Shown here: positions 13,617-25,500 of the stretch, piece after piece | Numbering within the stretch: the first letter of the stretch is position 1 | How the letters are laid out: each line of letters begins with the position of its first letter | NCBI GenBank assembly: GCA_947034895.1 | Contig: OX344761.1 | Span: forward strand, 79,049,839 to 79,113,838 | Reading direction: 5' to 3' | Source: Rhytidiadelphus loreus | Lineage: Eukaryota > Streptophyta > Bryopsida > Hypnales > Hylocomiaceae | Length of the DNA stretch: 64,000 nt | The notes under the pieces: model-generated | What the model was told of the DNA's origin: nothing | The model's input: the letters and a program-made list of their open reading frames with translations, nothing else | Database searches by the model: none | Translations under genes and position numbers: made by a program

Positions 13617-14410
13617 ATCCGACCGCGCGGTCTGGAAGACAGGATATGCAAATCATTTAGACATCCCGTGTGCATGCATGACATGATACTCATCCGACGG
13701 ACTACAACCTTTGTCTTGAAAATGTCATTCATAATTGCCAAGTGCTCTCCAGGATTAGACCGTGCGGTCTGTTCGTGAGGAGCCACGGGAAGACCACTAG
13801 AGCAGGAGATGAACCTACGGCAACCGGTACTAGTCAGAATTCAACGGCCTCGAATTCACTGCCAGCCTCCATACTTGCATAAGATGATATCTTCGGCAGT
13901 GAACGTGTCGTTCGTTTAGACTGCGCGGCCTAATTCGAGAGGTCTGTGGATTCATAGAAATAAGACCATGCATGTTTCGGAATCCGATGAGCGGAACCTC
14001 CCGGAGCAGTAACTTGCTCGGAACATTTTAGACCGCGCGGTCTGAACTGTTGTCCGAACTACTCGGATCCATTCCTTCCAAGTAGAGGTAACATGGAGCA
14101 TTTAAGAGCGCAAGGTCTGGAATGAGAATCCAGAATTTTGACAAATGCTGTACGAGCAGGAAACAGTTGTCATCGCTTGGACATAAATGAAAATCCGATG
14201 TTGGAACACGAGGTGAGGTATCAAACATTTCAGACCGCGCGGTCTGAAATGTGAAATCCGATGGATCTCCAAAATGGACTCTCCGTTGTCGGATCTCTAA
14301 ATACGGTCGAAAAACATTTCAGACCGCGCGGTCTGGAATGAGTGGAGGGTGAAGTATCCGGATATCAAATCCTCCGTCTCAAAACGTTTCAGACCGCGCG
14401 GTCAAAAACA
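13617..14410. repeat. Type 1 palindrome cluster upstream of DUF7869-like copy 1
   Basis: About seven copies of TTCAGACCGCGCGGTCTGAA or variants, near 13620, 13757, 13916, 14030, 14231, 14320 and 14388. They lie between the start codon of copy 1 (13503) and its 5' leader (15158-15355), so probably in a 5' intron. The best copy, at 14225-14252, is a perfect 28-bp palindrome. Decayed copies differ mainly by transitions (for example GACCGTGCGG at 13758). The intervening DNA is unique. Confidence 0.85.
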
Positions 14411-15157
14411 AAAAGGCCTCACTCGTAAGGTGACTTCCAACCTCAATGTGTTCACACCGTGCAACGTGAACAAGTCGGTGTACAGACGTACCTAATAAAA
14501 CGGAGCATCTAAGTAACTAATGTATAGTCAGGGAGGTAACACAAATGACGATGAACTGTTGTCCAGAATGCCAACCAATCGAAAGGCAATTCCACAGGGG
14601 AAGAGTGGATAATATAACAATGACAGCCAAACACAATTGATATTCTAGAAATCCAGAATGGTATTCCTAGTTGCAATGCCGGTATTCCAATGTAATGGCA
14701 CCACATTCCATTAAAATGGCACTGAATTCGCGAGACAAGAACACTACATTCCGGAAAAATGACAAGCTTGCCGCCATTCTCGCAAAATGGACCCAGTGAG
14801 CATAATTGAACAACCGATCACAATTCTTGAAATCGGGGTACACCCGAAACTGAATGAGGTAAGCCACAAATTAAATGCATGCACGCGGAGAATGACTTAC
14901 ATTTGCAATGGACAATATAACATTGAATGGAATGAAATCGAGCATTCATTTGGCATTGACAGCAGATCAAACATTCATGAAATTGCAAGTACTTGATTTG
15001 AAGTCGGAAAACACCTTTGCATCCATCTCATCCGAAATCAGTAGGATTCGATGAGGCCGAGCCTTCCATTCCGACCACGCAAGTCACACTACGCAAAGGA
15101 ACGAACCCTACATTCTCCGACTAGGAAGCGAAATCAAACATGGAGACGTCTTCGTAC
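14411..15157. other. Noncoding, probable 5' intron of DUF7869-like copy 1
   Basis: No coding signal. Near 14640-14780 several ATGGCA/ATTCC-rich segments recur (AATGGTATTCC, GCCGGTATTCC, AAAATGGCAC). They recall the conserved downstream segment at 9695-9755 in opposite orientation, and might mark an old element end. Confidence 0.3.
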
Positions 15158-15355
15158 CTGAAAGGGAGGCGGTCCGACGTGATCTTCCGACTCAAGGCGC
15201 CGACGAGCGGCAGCGCAGCGATCCAAAATTCGCCCCAAACGCGTGTCTACAGAGCTCACGCGAGAACGACGACGGGAGGAAGACATGCAGCGACGGAGTC
15301 TGCGGAAGAACGGCGACGGGAGGGAGACATGCGGCAGACGAAGCCGGCGACCTAG
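15158..15355 (-). promoter_or_regulatory. GC-rich 5' leader exon of DUF7869-like copy 1 (candidate)
   Basis: Read on the minus strand this is a GC- and CT-rich block with an internal imperfect direct repeat (GCATGTCTCCCTCCCGTCG and GCATGTCTTCCTCCCGTCG). It ends at a good donor, CCCTTTCAG|GTACGA, at 15158/15157. A leader with a donor, then palindromes, then the start codon is the pattern seen at the other gene units here. The transcription start is not determined. Confidence 0.45.
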
Positions 15356-16618
15356 AGTGCTAGACTTCCTTCATTTAATGCGCTCGGCGGCCAGCACATA
15401 AAAGCCCGTGGGGCCCACTTGGAAGCCCGTTCGTTGTGTACCTTTTTGGACCTAAGTATGCTGCAGGTAGGTGATGATGTAGAATTCGGAATTTCCGAAT
15501 GATAAGAAAAGATGTCACTTGGTGATAAGCAAATCAAATAACACAAGAAGAACAAAGTTCACATTATGAAAAAATAAACATGTGCGCAAACATTGACATA
15601 TACATCATATATATTGTGACCACACTTTATACTCTAATTTCAATTTCAGTTTGGGAGTATTAGTTCTGAATTGTCGAATGGAGGGAAGAGGGGGATAAAA
15701 TAGAATAATCCTATTCCGATTTGCTTCATTTCCGAGGCATTCAAAACTGGATCAGGCACGAAAAATTAAAGAAGGATCACAATTAAAGGGAGAATTGAAC
15801 CCGACCATGCATAGACTTGTTCTAAATTAGATTTGAACTATATGAACCCCAACGGGGACCTGGTTCGACGACCAATTCGAACAATGTCCACTGGGATATT
15901 GGAACAACTGCATTCAGAACTCAGTCACGAAAGTCATTTCCCAAAAACATGCTCACAAAACTAGAAAGTGAACATTCACAGTTCAGACCTCACGGTCTGA
16001 ACTGTGAAAACGGCAGAACTTGAGAAATTCTTGCACGACAGGGACTGGACGTCTTCACAGGAATCCAGTCATAGAAATTTGTCATCCTCCAAACGAGGCC
16101 TTCTGCCTGACCTCGGAGTGTCCTTTCATATCGACAGGTTTGCATTTCAGACCCCGCGGTCTCAAATGTGAAAGTCACGGACCTCGCGGAAATCGAACAA
16201 GCTGAAGGTGTACTGAAATTCAATCTAATAGGCACTCTACATGTCATTGAATAATCACGAATCAGAATTACGAACTCAAATAGAAAGGGAATGATACCTT
16301 TGGAAGCTCCAAGGGGAACAATAATTTGATTTCATGTAAATTACTGAAAAAACACGAAACCAAAGGCAATGCAATGCATTCAATTTCATTTCAAAGAAAA
16401 GGTCGTTGAAAGTCAGGAATTAGTCAAAGTGGGATGGAACAAGAATTACTAATAGTACAACACATTCATTTGTCCATCAAACTCTGTCAATGGCTCGGGC
16501 TTCAAAATACAAGGGAAGTGACAAATACAAGAGAATCATGGGACGTACAGTAGGGTCATCTATAGAAAACTCGTGTGATACTCTCCCATTTAATATAGTT
16601 TAAGGGAAACTCGTGTAA
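15356..16618. promoter_or_regulatory. Intergenic region between two divergent gene units
   Basis: About 1.2 kb between the minus-strand leader of DUF7869-like copy 1 and the plus-strand leader of gene C. No open frame is convincing. It would be a shared divergent promoter if both leaders are real. It contains the two palindromes listed separately. Confidence 0.35.
15975..16164. repeat. Two decayed type 1 palindromes with long arms
   Basis: At about 15974-16008 the arms TTCACAGTTCAGACC and GGTCTGAACTGTGAA are perfectly complementary over 15 bp around a mutated centre (TCAC instead of GCGC). At about 16143-16162 TTTCAGACCCCGCGGTCT is followed by CAAATG. In the first copy the outer arm differs from that of other copies yet remains fully self-complementary. 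Confidence 0.75.
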
Positions 16619-16893
16619 GTGGCGGCGCATTGCAAACGGATGCAAGCCTTGTACCTTCGAGGATACTTCACCTGGGATTCTCGGGCGAACTTCAAGGCGG
16701 CGTCCAAAGTAGTTGGGCGCAACAAGGTAGCGGCGTTCATTTCAACTTGCGCTGCATTTCGCAACATCGACACAAAGGAGGTGGACGGCCGGGTGGGAAG
16801 AAGGCGGCACAAACTCAAGCACGGAGGACGGTGGGAAGAAGGCGAACATCCAAACGGGGAAGAGGAGGACAGTTTCGCGACACTCTTCACAAG
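16619..16893 (+). promoter_or_regulatory. GC-rich 5' leader/first exon of gene C (candidate)
   Basis: A GC-rich block ends at a donor CTTCACAAG|GTAAAA (16893/16894). A plus-strand open frame of about 90 codons (basic middle GRVGRRRHKLKHG, then acidic NGEEEDSF) spans it and may be translated, but the sequence does not decide this. It lies about 0.7 kb before the palindromes and 1.2 kb before the first coding block of gene C. Confidence 0.35.
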
Positions 16894-17602
16894 GTAAAAC
16901 ATATTTCAATTGTTTCCATTCTTGCTTTCTTCGGATTGCGCTAGTCAAAACCGATCAACTCAAGAAATGGACATTGTCAATGGATTCATTTCAGTCAAGA
17001 TGACACGCAAATGCATGCAAGTCTCAAGAGTTCTATTTCCATCCACTGCACGATGTCATAGAGAACATGTTTTCGGTTTAGGAATTATAGGAGTCACAGA
17101 CTACGCAAAGAGAGAATGCTTTCTCCTAGTACGCGCTTTCATGGAGCCTATTGTAGGAAATAAATAATACACTTCATGTTTCACTCGCCGCTTAGTAACT
17201 ACGTGACTGTATGGTCAATTTCGTTAAACTTTGAACTTTGAACTTTGTAGATGTCAATGGATCACGGCTCCGCTCCCTACTGACTTGCAATGCTTGTCAT
17301 TTCTGAAGTGGGATTCAAAAGGTACCTCCCTTGGCTCCAAATTGCACAACTAAAGCATGCAAGTTTCTTGGATTTGGGGGTAGGTGCACATTCGACGAGG
17401 CTCAATGGCAGACTCACGTTTCAGCAAGTGCTCCCACAACCTCAGAACTATACTTGACCATCAAAACTTCGGGTACGTTGAACTGACTTCAAGTTGTTGC
17501 TTTCCGAGTATTGTGTTCATTGAAAGCCATCACGGCCATTATGATAATCCCATTCGATTGGCGAGGTTTAGCAACCAGGTTTCGCAAATCTACAAGTTTT
17601 TG
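16894..17602. other. Noncoding, probable 5' intron of gene C
   Basis: Intermediate base composition. No coding frame or repeat recognised. Confidence 0.3.
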
Positions 17603-18045
17603 CAGATCAGACCACGCGGTCCGAAATCCACAACTGTCATAGATTTCGGAAAACTGGATCACAAGTGGATGGAAGAAAGTTACAATTCACACGGACGGGA
17701 CTGTCACACTTCAGACCGCGCGGTCTGAAGTTCGTCGAAGTCCACGACTTAGGAAATCCAGGACGCTGTACGGCCTGTCAGTCACTTTTACGATTCTCCC
17801 ATAGTTCTAGATTTAGGAAAACGAGATGAGATGCTTCCTAGAAGTCCGAAAACTAAAATTGACACGAACGGGACTCACGGACTTCAGACCGCGCGGTCTG
17901 GAGTCCGAGACTGCGGAATTCCATGACGATAGTGACCTTCCCTTCGTCGCTTCACGCCAACTGTCGAAGATTTGAGAAAACTGTCCAACATCAGAAAATT
18001 TCAATGACAGAACCTCCACAGTTCAGACCGCGCGGTCTGAACTCG
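17603..18045. repeat. Type 1 palindrome cluster upstream of gene C
   Basis: Four copies, near 17608 (TCAGACCACGCGGTCCGA), 17710, 17884 and 18023, spaced about 100-175 bp. The copies at about 17708-17731 and 18021-18044 are perfect 24-bp palindromes whose outer bases differ (ACTTC...GAAGT and AGTTC...GAACT). Confidence 0.85.
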
Positions 18046-18121
18046 GTACAACTCACTCAGGAAGCCGGACACTTCGAAATGCGGTCTTCGGAAATGGTCC
18101 ACAAAAACCCGCCATTTTCAC

Positions 18122-19262
18122 GAAATTAAAGTAGAATCTGATGCTCGTGTGCTTGCCCATGTATTCTGGAAATGACCATTACTGCTGACATCAATCTTTG
18201 CAAATTCCAATTGGAATGATTTCCCAAACAGAGCTCAAGATTTCTGGCAAGGATACAAACTCTACTGCTTTGCCCATTATTCTCACTGTGATACATCCAA
18301 GGGGCTGTTCCAAGACAGCAAGATGGGTGAGTGCTATATGGACCATGTTGGGCTTCGTGCATTTGTATGCTGCATTCAATTCAAATCATTTATTTTTTAA
18401 ATGGCGCGCTCGTGAATACCACTTCGAACAACATTGATGGCTTCCTTTCTGTAGGTCAAGTTATGTGTGCGTTGCAAAATACAATGGAAGTGGCATGGGG
18501 TGCACTATTTGATGCAGCGATTCGGGATGTGTGGGTCATGATGGAGGAGTATGTCTACATCCGCCATGGCAAGGACTGCAAGAACCTTAGGTGACCACTC
18601 CATGTCAATCATGTCAGACCCCATTTGGAGCAACAAGTAGTACAGTGGGTTTGTACCATGCAATCATGTTCTTCACTTCACAATTTCTTTCGTCCTAATC
18701 ATGCTCAACTGGGGGCTGCGGCGTGACATACAGAGCTCTCATGGAAGAATTCGACGATGCCAACAAGCTATCAACCTCCGAGAATGGTTCCTTATTACTA
18801 CAACTCATTCAGGTTAGTAGTAAACGCTCGTCCCTACCTACGAATAGCATCTACTAGGAGATAGACAAAGATTAATATGTCCAATGCTACCTTGTCATCG
18901 AAGGGACTCCACTCTCAAATCCATGTCAAACTTCGGAAGGGACACAACAATCTTCACCCACTTGGGAAGAAGTCATCCATGATATGCAATGATGTCGGTT
19001 AAGTTGGTAAACGAATGTTCTAAATTAATCGAGGTTCAATTGCCAAGTACCTGATACCAATATTGACTCATTGGAATACGTGTTTCCACCACTACTCTCT
19101 CAGGATGATGAGCACGGAACCAAACATCTCCACAAAGAGTCGCAAGCCGTTCATGTCGACCTAGATATTTTTGAGCAAGTGCGGGCTCGGTTGAATCAAG
19201 CACAAGTGAATCTGGCAAACCTCTCGCCTCAACCTCGCAGGGCTCGACGTCGCAACCGCTGA
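18122..19262 (+). pseudogene. Gene C: unrecognised multi-exon gene with in-frame stops
   Basis: Four exons fit splice consensus and phase: about 18122-18326 (donor GATGG|GTGAGT, phase 1), 18455-18590 (TTTCTGTAG|GTC to CTTAG|GTGACC, phase 2), 18734-18812 (ATACAG|AGC to ATTCAG|GTTAGT, phase 0) and 18858-19262 (CTACTAG|GAG to TGA at 19260). The phases agree at every junction, which is strong support. Visible blocks include QDFWQGYKLYCFAHYSHCD, QVMCALQNTMEVAWGALFD, MEEFDDANKLSTSENGS and a basic end (QPRRARRRNR). In-frame stops: TGA 18173, TAA 18873, TGA 18990, TAA 19008, TAA 19026, all explicable as C-to-T changes of CGA or CAA. The last intron would be only 45 nt. No family is recognised. It is divergent from the DUF7869-like gene and may belong to the same element. 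Confidence 0.5.
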
Positions 19263-20491
19263 TCGCACTTTTTTGCGGGCTCACTGTATCTATGAGGAAT
19301 CAGCTCTTGCTGAGTAGCATTGCATGGGGAACAAGTTTTATAGAAAAAAGACATTGCCTTTGTTATATTGCTTCATATTCCGTTCGTAGTCTCTTGTTTT
19401 CCTAGAACGAAAGATGTATGTTGTGAATTCCTACTCATGGCAATCATCTATACTGCTTGGTTTTTCACTTCTGGCTTCCAATCCAGATCCTTCCAATGTT
19501 AGTTATTTTGGGACTTTATGAATATAAGATTTGTTATGGTGGTCTATATTTGCATCCGGGGTTTCAACTACCTAGGGGGGGTGGCTCTCATATTTCAATA
19601 CTTAGAATGGGTTGCCTCCGAATGATCCAAAAAAACAAGCCTCTAACTACACACAGTCATTCATTTAGCAACGTTGAATCCTGAGTTTCTTTAAGCTTTA
19701 GAATTTTCAAATAATTCTACCTTTTCTTCAGCAATAGTATTGGACTTACAGATGGTGTGTTTCAACAAGCCTCTCAATGAATTGGTCTAATTATATACGA
19801 ATACAAAGAAATGGCAACTTCAACAAATGTGAGCATATTAGCACTGATCTTCTCAAGCCATAGTTGGGCGGGCCGCAAATGCTCTACATCTATATTTTCC
19901 ACTTATTAGGATATCTCATAGAATAAATGTCTACTTTTTCATTGGAAATTCAACACATTTTATGTTGTATATTTCATATAATTATGCTTCTTTGCTATAT
20001 TTCGTTTCCATGGAATTCATCATAGAGTGAAGCTCTCAATCATTTTGTAGTATTGGAACAGTCATGATTACATCGAATTTGTAAATAATCCAAGTTAGAT
20101 AATGCTGGAGTTCACTTGCAACTCCGGGAAAACTTCAACTTCATAAGTCTGAAATATAACACTCAGTTTCTCAAGTTGTGAGTGAGCTTTAGAGAAGGTA
20201 CAGTAAGCTCTGAACTTCACGCACAAAGGTGAGCAAGAAACTTGCATTTAAAAAGCATCGGATGAGACATCTTGCTATGAGATACATGATCAAGTTCATA
20301 TGTGTGAGAATCATTTAAAAAGCCATGATTTTTTAAATGACAATTGAGTTTGATCATTGAATGATTGACCTTAGGTGTACCTATTTTTTTTTTTTTTTTG
20401 GGTAGTATATATGCTATTCGAAATGTCATGGTTATGAATCAATTGTTTCATTTTCACATAATTAGAAGCAAAATGAACAAGATTTTTGATA
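19263..20491. other. AT-rich noncoding DNA
   Basis: 3' flank of gene C and AT-rich DNA. No coding frame or structured repeat found. Confidence 0.4.
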
Positions 20492-21220
20492 TAGGGTGAT
20501 TGCAAGAAACACTTCACGTTTTTTTGGTCCCCTGGACCTTAGATAGCTGGTTTTTTGCTCATAACTTTTGCATCGTGTGTCCATCTTCTATGAAACTTGA
20601 AATGAAGGTACATGTGGTAGTTTCAGATGTTGAGTACTTTTTAAGGCTTTTTTTATAGTTATTCTACTATTTTTAAATTGCCCCCGATTGGATGTCTACC
20701 GTGGCCATTTTGAAGGGTTTTAGCACTATTTTCCACCCAAAAATACGAATTTGAAGCTCAAAATTGGTATACTAGAACTTCTACTAAAGTTACACAACCT
20801 TACCAAAGATTTTCTAAAAATAGATAATTTTCCATCTGCCACATGTGCTCAAAGTGCACTACCTTTGCGCAAGTGTAGAGAACACAATTTTATTTTTCCA
20901 ATAGTGAAAATTGGTGAAAAGGAGTATCTATAAGTTAGAAAAAATAGATTTTTTTTTGAATTTTTTGAATTTTTTTAATGTTTCTTAAGAATTAAATTTC
21001 AAACTGTCTATTTTCTTGCATTTTTCAACCCTCTTTGACCGTGCATAACTCTTAGAGAAAAAAAAATTTAGGTCTGAATTTTTGCACATACCATTTTTTT
21101 AATGCTGTACACATTATCCATATTTTATTTTATTTAAAAAAATTTATTCCAAAATCCACAAGCAGGAGTGAAATGGCCGTTTTGAACGCAAACCGGCAGG
21201 TGTTTCTTGCAACTACCCTA
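20492..21220. mobile_element. 729-bp MITE with TA target duplication
   Basis: Terminal inverted repeats: left TAGGGTGATTGCAAGAAACA and, read on the other strand, right TAGGGTAGTTGCAAGAAACA, with two mismatches over about 21 bp. Both ends are flanked by TA (20490-20491 and 21221-21222), as in Tc1/mariner-type insertions. The interior is AT-rich with no coding frame, so it is non-autonomous. Confidence 0.75.
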
Positions 21221-21222
21221 TA

Positions 21223-23853
21223 ATTCTTATACGTCAATAATATTTAGGGGTTCTCTATGTTAAAAAGGAAGTATTTTGTGTACCATTTTCAAAGTACCTA
21301 GTTCGAACCACAAAAGTGACATCTAGGACAGGTATAGATTTCAACAATCTTGAATTTATATAGATTTCAGAAATCTAGGATCTCTATAGATTTCAAGCGG
21401 TGTATTTTGAACTACAGAAGTGCCATCTATGACTCATGTAGATTTCAGACATTTAAAAATGATGAAGTTCTAAGAAATCTAGGTGCGAATCTAGGACATT
21501 TGAACATTTTAGACTACCCGGTCGAAATTGAAAAAATTGCCAAAGTCAGCGGTGCTAGTTTGTGAGCCTGCGAGCATGATGAGATTTCAAGCGGTGAGCA
21601 AGATTCTGCGAGCGTTAAGTTCAAAAATTTAAAGAAGTACTAAAAAATTAAGAATATTGCTAAAAATAAAAATCCATCTGAAATTTTTGATCAAAATCTT
21701 CTATTTTTAGTGGATTATCGTATCTATTACTATAGACCTATTGCCGTGAACCTATTACCGTGGTTTTGTAGAATTCAAATGAAAATGAAAATTTCCAATG
21801 TTTCTTAAAATATTAGAAGTAGAAATTATAACAATCATGAACTCAATTGATGTGAAAGATGAATGGAGATGGAAATAAGTTCATATAGAATAATGATTGA
21901 TTACGATCTTATAGCAACAAGGGTCCTCTTAGGATTGAATGGTTGATGGGAGGGTACTAATAATTTTCTCTTAATGCATTGTTGTTAGACTTGTTTCGAT
22001 TTTAGAAAAAAAACATGGTTGATAATAATTATTTTTATATCTAATGATCTTTATCACATTGAATTTTATTTTCGTTGAACATTGTCTTATAGCATCATGG
22101 ATCTTCTCCAAGTCAATGAAAGGGTATCAATACTTCCGTCTTGATTTGTAAGTCTGTAGACTTGTTGAGATTTTCGAAACAAAAATTTGTTCATAACAAA
22201 TAATTCATTATATGTAGAAATAGCTTAGGTGAAGCAAATTTCATTTTTGTTGGTCACTATTTTGTAGTAGCATGGATCTTCTTAGGGCTGATGGAAGATA
22301 TCTATACATTTGTCTTAATGAGCGTATAACTGAGCTTGTTCAAAATTTGAAAGAAAATTTTTGGTTTATTGTCGTATGTGCTATTTAAAATATCATGGTT
22401 ATAAATCAATTGTTTAGCGTTCACATAAAAGCACAATATTCAAAATTCCTAGGTGTCAATAATATTTGAGCTACTAACAATGTCATGAACCCCTATAAGG
22501 TCTTAGTTAGTATAGATCCATTTTTCAAATCGTAAAGGTGTGATATAAATTGCAATTTTTTCTTTTCTATGATGGAATCTCATTGTGTGTAGAATTTGTT
22601 AATGTAAGAGTCTAAGTCTGTGACGATTTGAAATTATTGTTCCATCTTCAAAAGATAGACTAAGTGAAGAAATTAATATCAAATATCAAATATGATTCAA
22701 ATGTCTACTTCAACCTACATTTCATTCTTGAAATAGGATTATATATCAAATAGGGTATTGGAAAATCTCTTGATTTAAAAAAAATAGGAGATATGAATGC
22801 AATGGTGAATAAAATCGAAGAAGAGAAGAAATTAATTTGTGCATCATGGTACATTAATAGAATTGTGTAAGTTTCAATTTTCATAAATGAAAGAACAGTA
22901 ACAAGTTTAGAGAGCAAGCCATGTTGCATTCTTTGATATCCCAAATAGACTCACATAATTGTTGTGAAGTGTAGGAGGAACAACAACTTGGCCAGGTACA
23001 ATTTCGGACACAGTTTCAGATGTTGGAAATTGAGAAGAGTTGGTACATTGATCTAAGTTAAAATACCTCCACTTCTAGAATAGCAACAACGAAACACAAT
23101 AATTCAAACAAACAAATCAAGATAACAAAATCCCAAATTTAATAAACCATCCTAGTAAGTTCGTTATATTTCTAAGTACCCAGTATTGTGTTTTCAAATT
23201 ATATATCAACATTGAAATGTACCTCTAAATCATGTTTGCTTCTAGAGCCTTGCTGGAGTTTGAGTTGCTTTCCTTAATTCTCAAAAATCAATGCCTTAAA
23301 TGACCCTTTACAATTTATGCTACATAAATACCAATGCATAAGTTTATTGTGGACATTTATGAGGTTACAAAGCAACCCTGATGCCTTTTGTATTTTTTGT
23401 ATTTTGGTTGAAGATTTCCTGTGTGTGTTGGTAAATACCTCGATCTTCTGAAGTACATTTTAAATGATTGATTAAGAATAAGTAGAACTCCTAATCCTCT
23501 CCAATTAAGCAAATTCTTCCCCCTTTCAGAACTAAGCATAATATACATGTTGTAATCGTTGATTTAATTTGTAGGCAGTGTACGAGTGTATGATCGTTGT
23601 GAGATTTGAATAAGAGTTAATGTACATATGGCCTATTTTGAGTATGTTGCCAGTCCCTTTCATGTTTGTCCATCAGTGCCAAGTGCAAATGATCCAAATA
23701 TTTTGGAATTTCATTTTAGCATTCGAAATCTAATTTTGGAAATGATTGATTATGATTTTGATGTTCCTAATTTTTTTCCATGCCCATCCCAAATCTTTAT
23801 TTTCTAGGATTGAGGATTCATAGAAACGTGCCTCAAATATCCTAGAGCTTGTT
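21223..23853. other. AT-rich noncoding DNA
   Basis: 2.6 kb with no convincing gene. A short motif resembling TATAGATTTCAGAAATCTAGGA recurs with variation at 21330-21450, apparently a degenerate local duplication. Confidence 0.4.
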
Positions 23854-23990
23854 CAACCCTAAACCCTAAACCCTATCCAAGAATTTAGGAAACCCTTTAA
23901 TCCTAAACCCTTTAACCCTAAACCCTTTAACCCTAAACCCTTTAATCCTAAACCCTAAACCCTATCCAAGAATTTAGGAAAAAGGGCTTT
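23854..23990. repeat. Interstitial telomere-like tract
   Basis: Repeats of AACCCTAAACCCT and of the variant AACCCTTTAACCCTAAACCC occupy this stretch. Two copies of CTATCCAAGAATTTAGGAAA flank the variant part. CCCTAAA is the plant-type telomere unit, which supports a plant-lineage genome. The regular CCCTTTAA insertions show it is an old internal tract and not a chromosome end. Confidence 0.85.
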
Positions 23991-24479
23991 TCGGTGAATT
24001 GATTGAAAAAACTAGGGTTGATTTAAGGTTGACAATGTGTGTTCTAAGAGCACCCCTCTTCTTCAAACCACCCCTATTTTTAAGTGCAAAATAGAGATGG
24101 AGTGATTCTTCAACGAAGCATTGAGCTTTATCAATTGAATTCATCGCCTGGAGGAAAAATTATTTTTGTATTGCAAGAGTGAATCATTGTCTTAGATTTC
24201 CTCACATTTCTGTACAAGTTGCAAGTGGACGTATTTTGGGAGACCTATGTCTACGAGTACGTGCTTATATCTTCTATCTTTGCTAATTTATAAGTAATTC
24301 AAAAACGCTTAGAAAAATACGAAACTATTTGTGTTAGGTTGCACATGTATTTTTCTTTTTGTGAACAACTCCATTTTTTATTTCTTTCCACGGATGCGTA
24401 TGGAAAAAGGCAGAGCTGCCCTTCACTGGTCCCTTTTAAGCTTGCTTTTAAGTCTCATTCTTTTAACCCTAAACTGATG
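23991..24479. other. Noncoding DNA before the gene A leader
   Basis: AT-rich transition into the GC-richer leader. Nothing else seen. Confidence 0.35.
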
Positions 24480-24951
24480 CTTAATCATGATTTATTTGGG
24501 GAGCTTTGTGTGGTGTGTGCAGGTTCGTGGGAGGCTCGGGTGTGCTTTGTGAGGCGCGTGCAGGTTCGGAGGAGCTCCGTACCAACTTGGCGGCTCGATG
24601 CAGGTTCGGGTTAGGTTCGGTTATTGGGAGGTTCGGTTGGTCGTCTTTTCCGTGAGCCAGGGTTTCGCTGCACTCTTTCCTGTTTTTCGCGTTCCTTGCT
24701 GTTGCTCCGCTTTTCGTCAATTGTTGTCGCTGTTACTCCTTTTTGTATGCGTTTTTGTTGTTGTTGTTTAGCGTTTTTATTGTTCCTCCTTCCTCCATCT
24801 TCCTCGCTCGTCATTTGCGACGTTGGTTTTGTATGCCGCGAAGGAGTTTGATTTCACTGATCGGCGTCGCGTTCGGCTTTCTGGAGTGGTGTTTTCGTGC
24901 TGCAGCGTTGTTTTCCCGCTGGAGCGTTGTCTTTCTGTTGGAGCTGCGTAG
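24480..24951 (+). promoter_or_regulatory. GC-rich 5' leader of gene A (candidate)
   Basis: A GT/CT-rich block with repeated GGTTCG/GGAGCT motifs ends at a donor GAGCTGCGTAG|GTATGC at 24951/24952. It is followed by AT-rich DNA, a palindrome cluster and the gene A coding start at about 26996. Short open frames within it on both strands look like low-complexity by-products and I do not call them. Confidence 0.4.
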
Positions 24952-25500
24952 GTATGCTTCTGAACTCTTTTCGCTTGTTTCTCTCATGGTTGTGCGTGGC
25001 TGATCTTCTTGTGACTGGTAACGTAGAAGTAGACCCAATCGTTCCAGAATTTCTTGCACTATTTTCATTGAAGTATAGTATTCTATCACGTAACATGGTA
25101 GGCATTGTATGGGTTTGTGCTCTAGTGATTGTAGTGTTTGTGTTTTCGTGATTGCATTCATATGTTTGTTCGTTCCATTGCCAAATTGTTAAGATTGAAT
25201 CTGCTGTCATTGGCGTCATCGAGGCACTGAGAATTTGCTTTCATTGGATTTCAGTATAATTGGCGTCATCGAATTGCTGAGAATCTGGTATCATTGGCGA
25301 TCAGTGGCATTTGAACATTGTCGTGTTGCTGCTTTAATTGGAGTCACGACATTCAAGTTCCATCTGCCATCGTGCTTCCACAACACTCCGAGCTATACAA
25401 TTGAGGTAAGCTGTCTGCAAAATCTATTCTCAATCGTGAATGTTGCGGAAATTTAGAAGAGGCACCTATAACCGCGCAGTGTATGTGGCCCCAGTCATGT

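Noticed and set aside
12932..13786. 284-codon minus-strand frame overlapping exon 2 of copy 1
   Set aside because: Wrong frame relative to the conserved product. The frame conserved between copies 1 and 2 is the spliced model.
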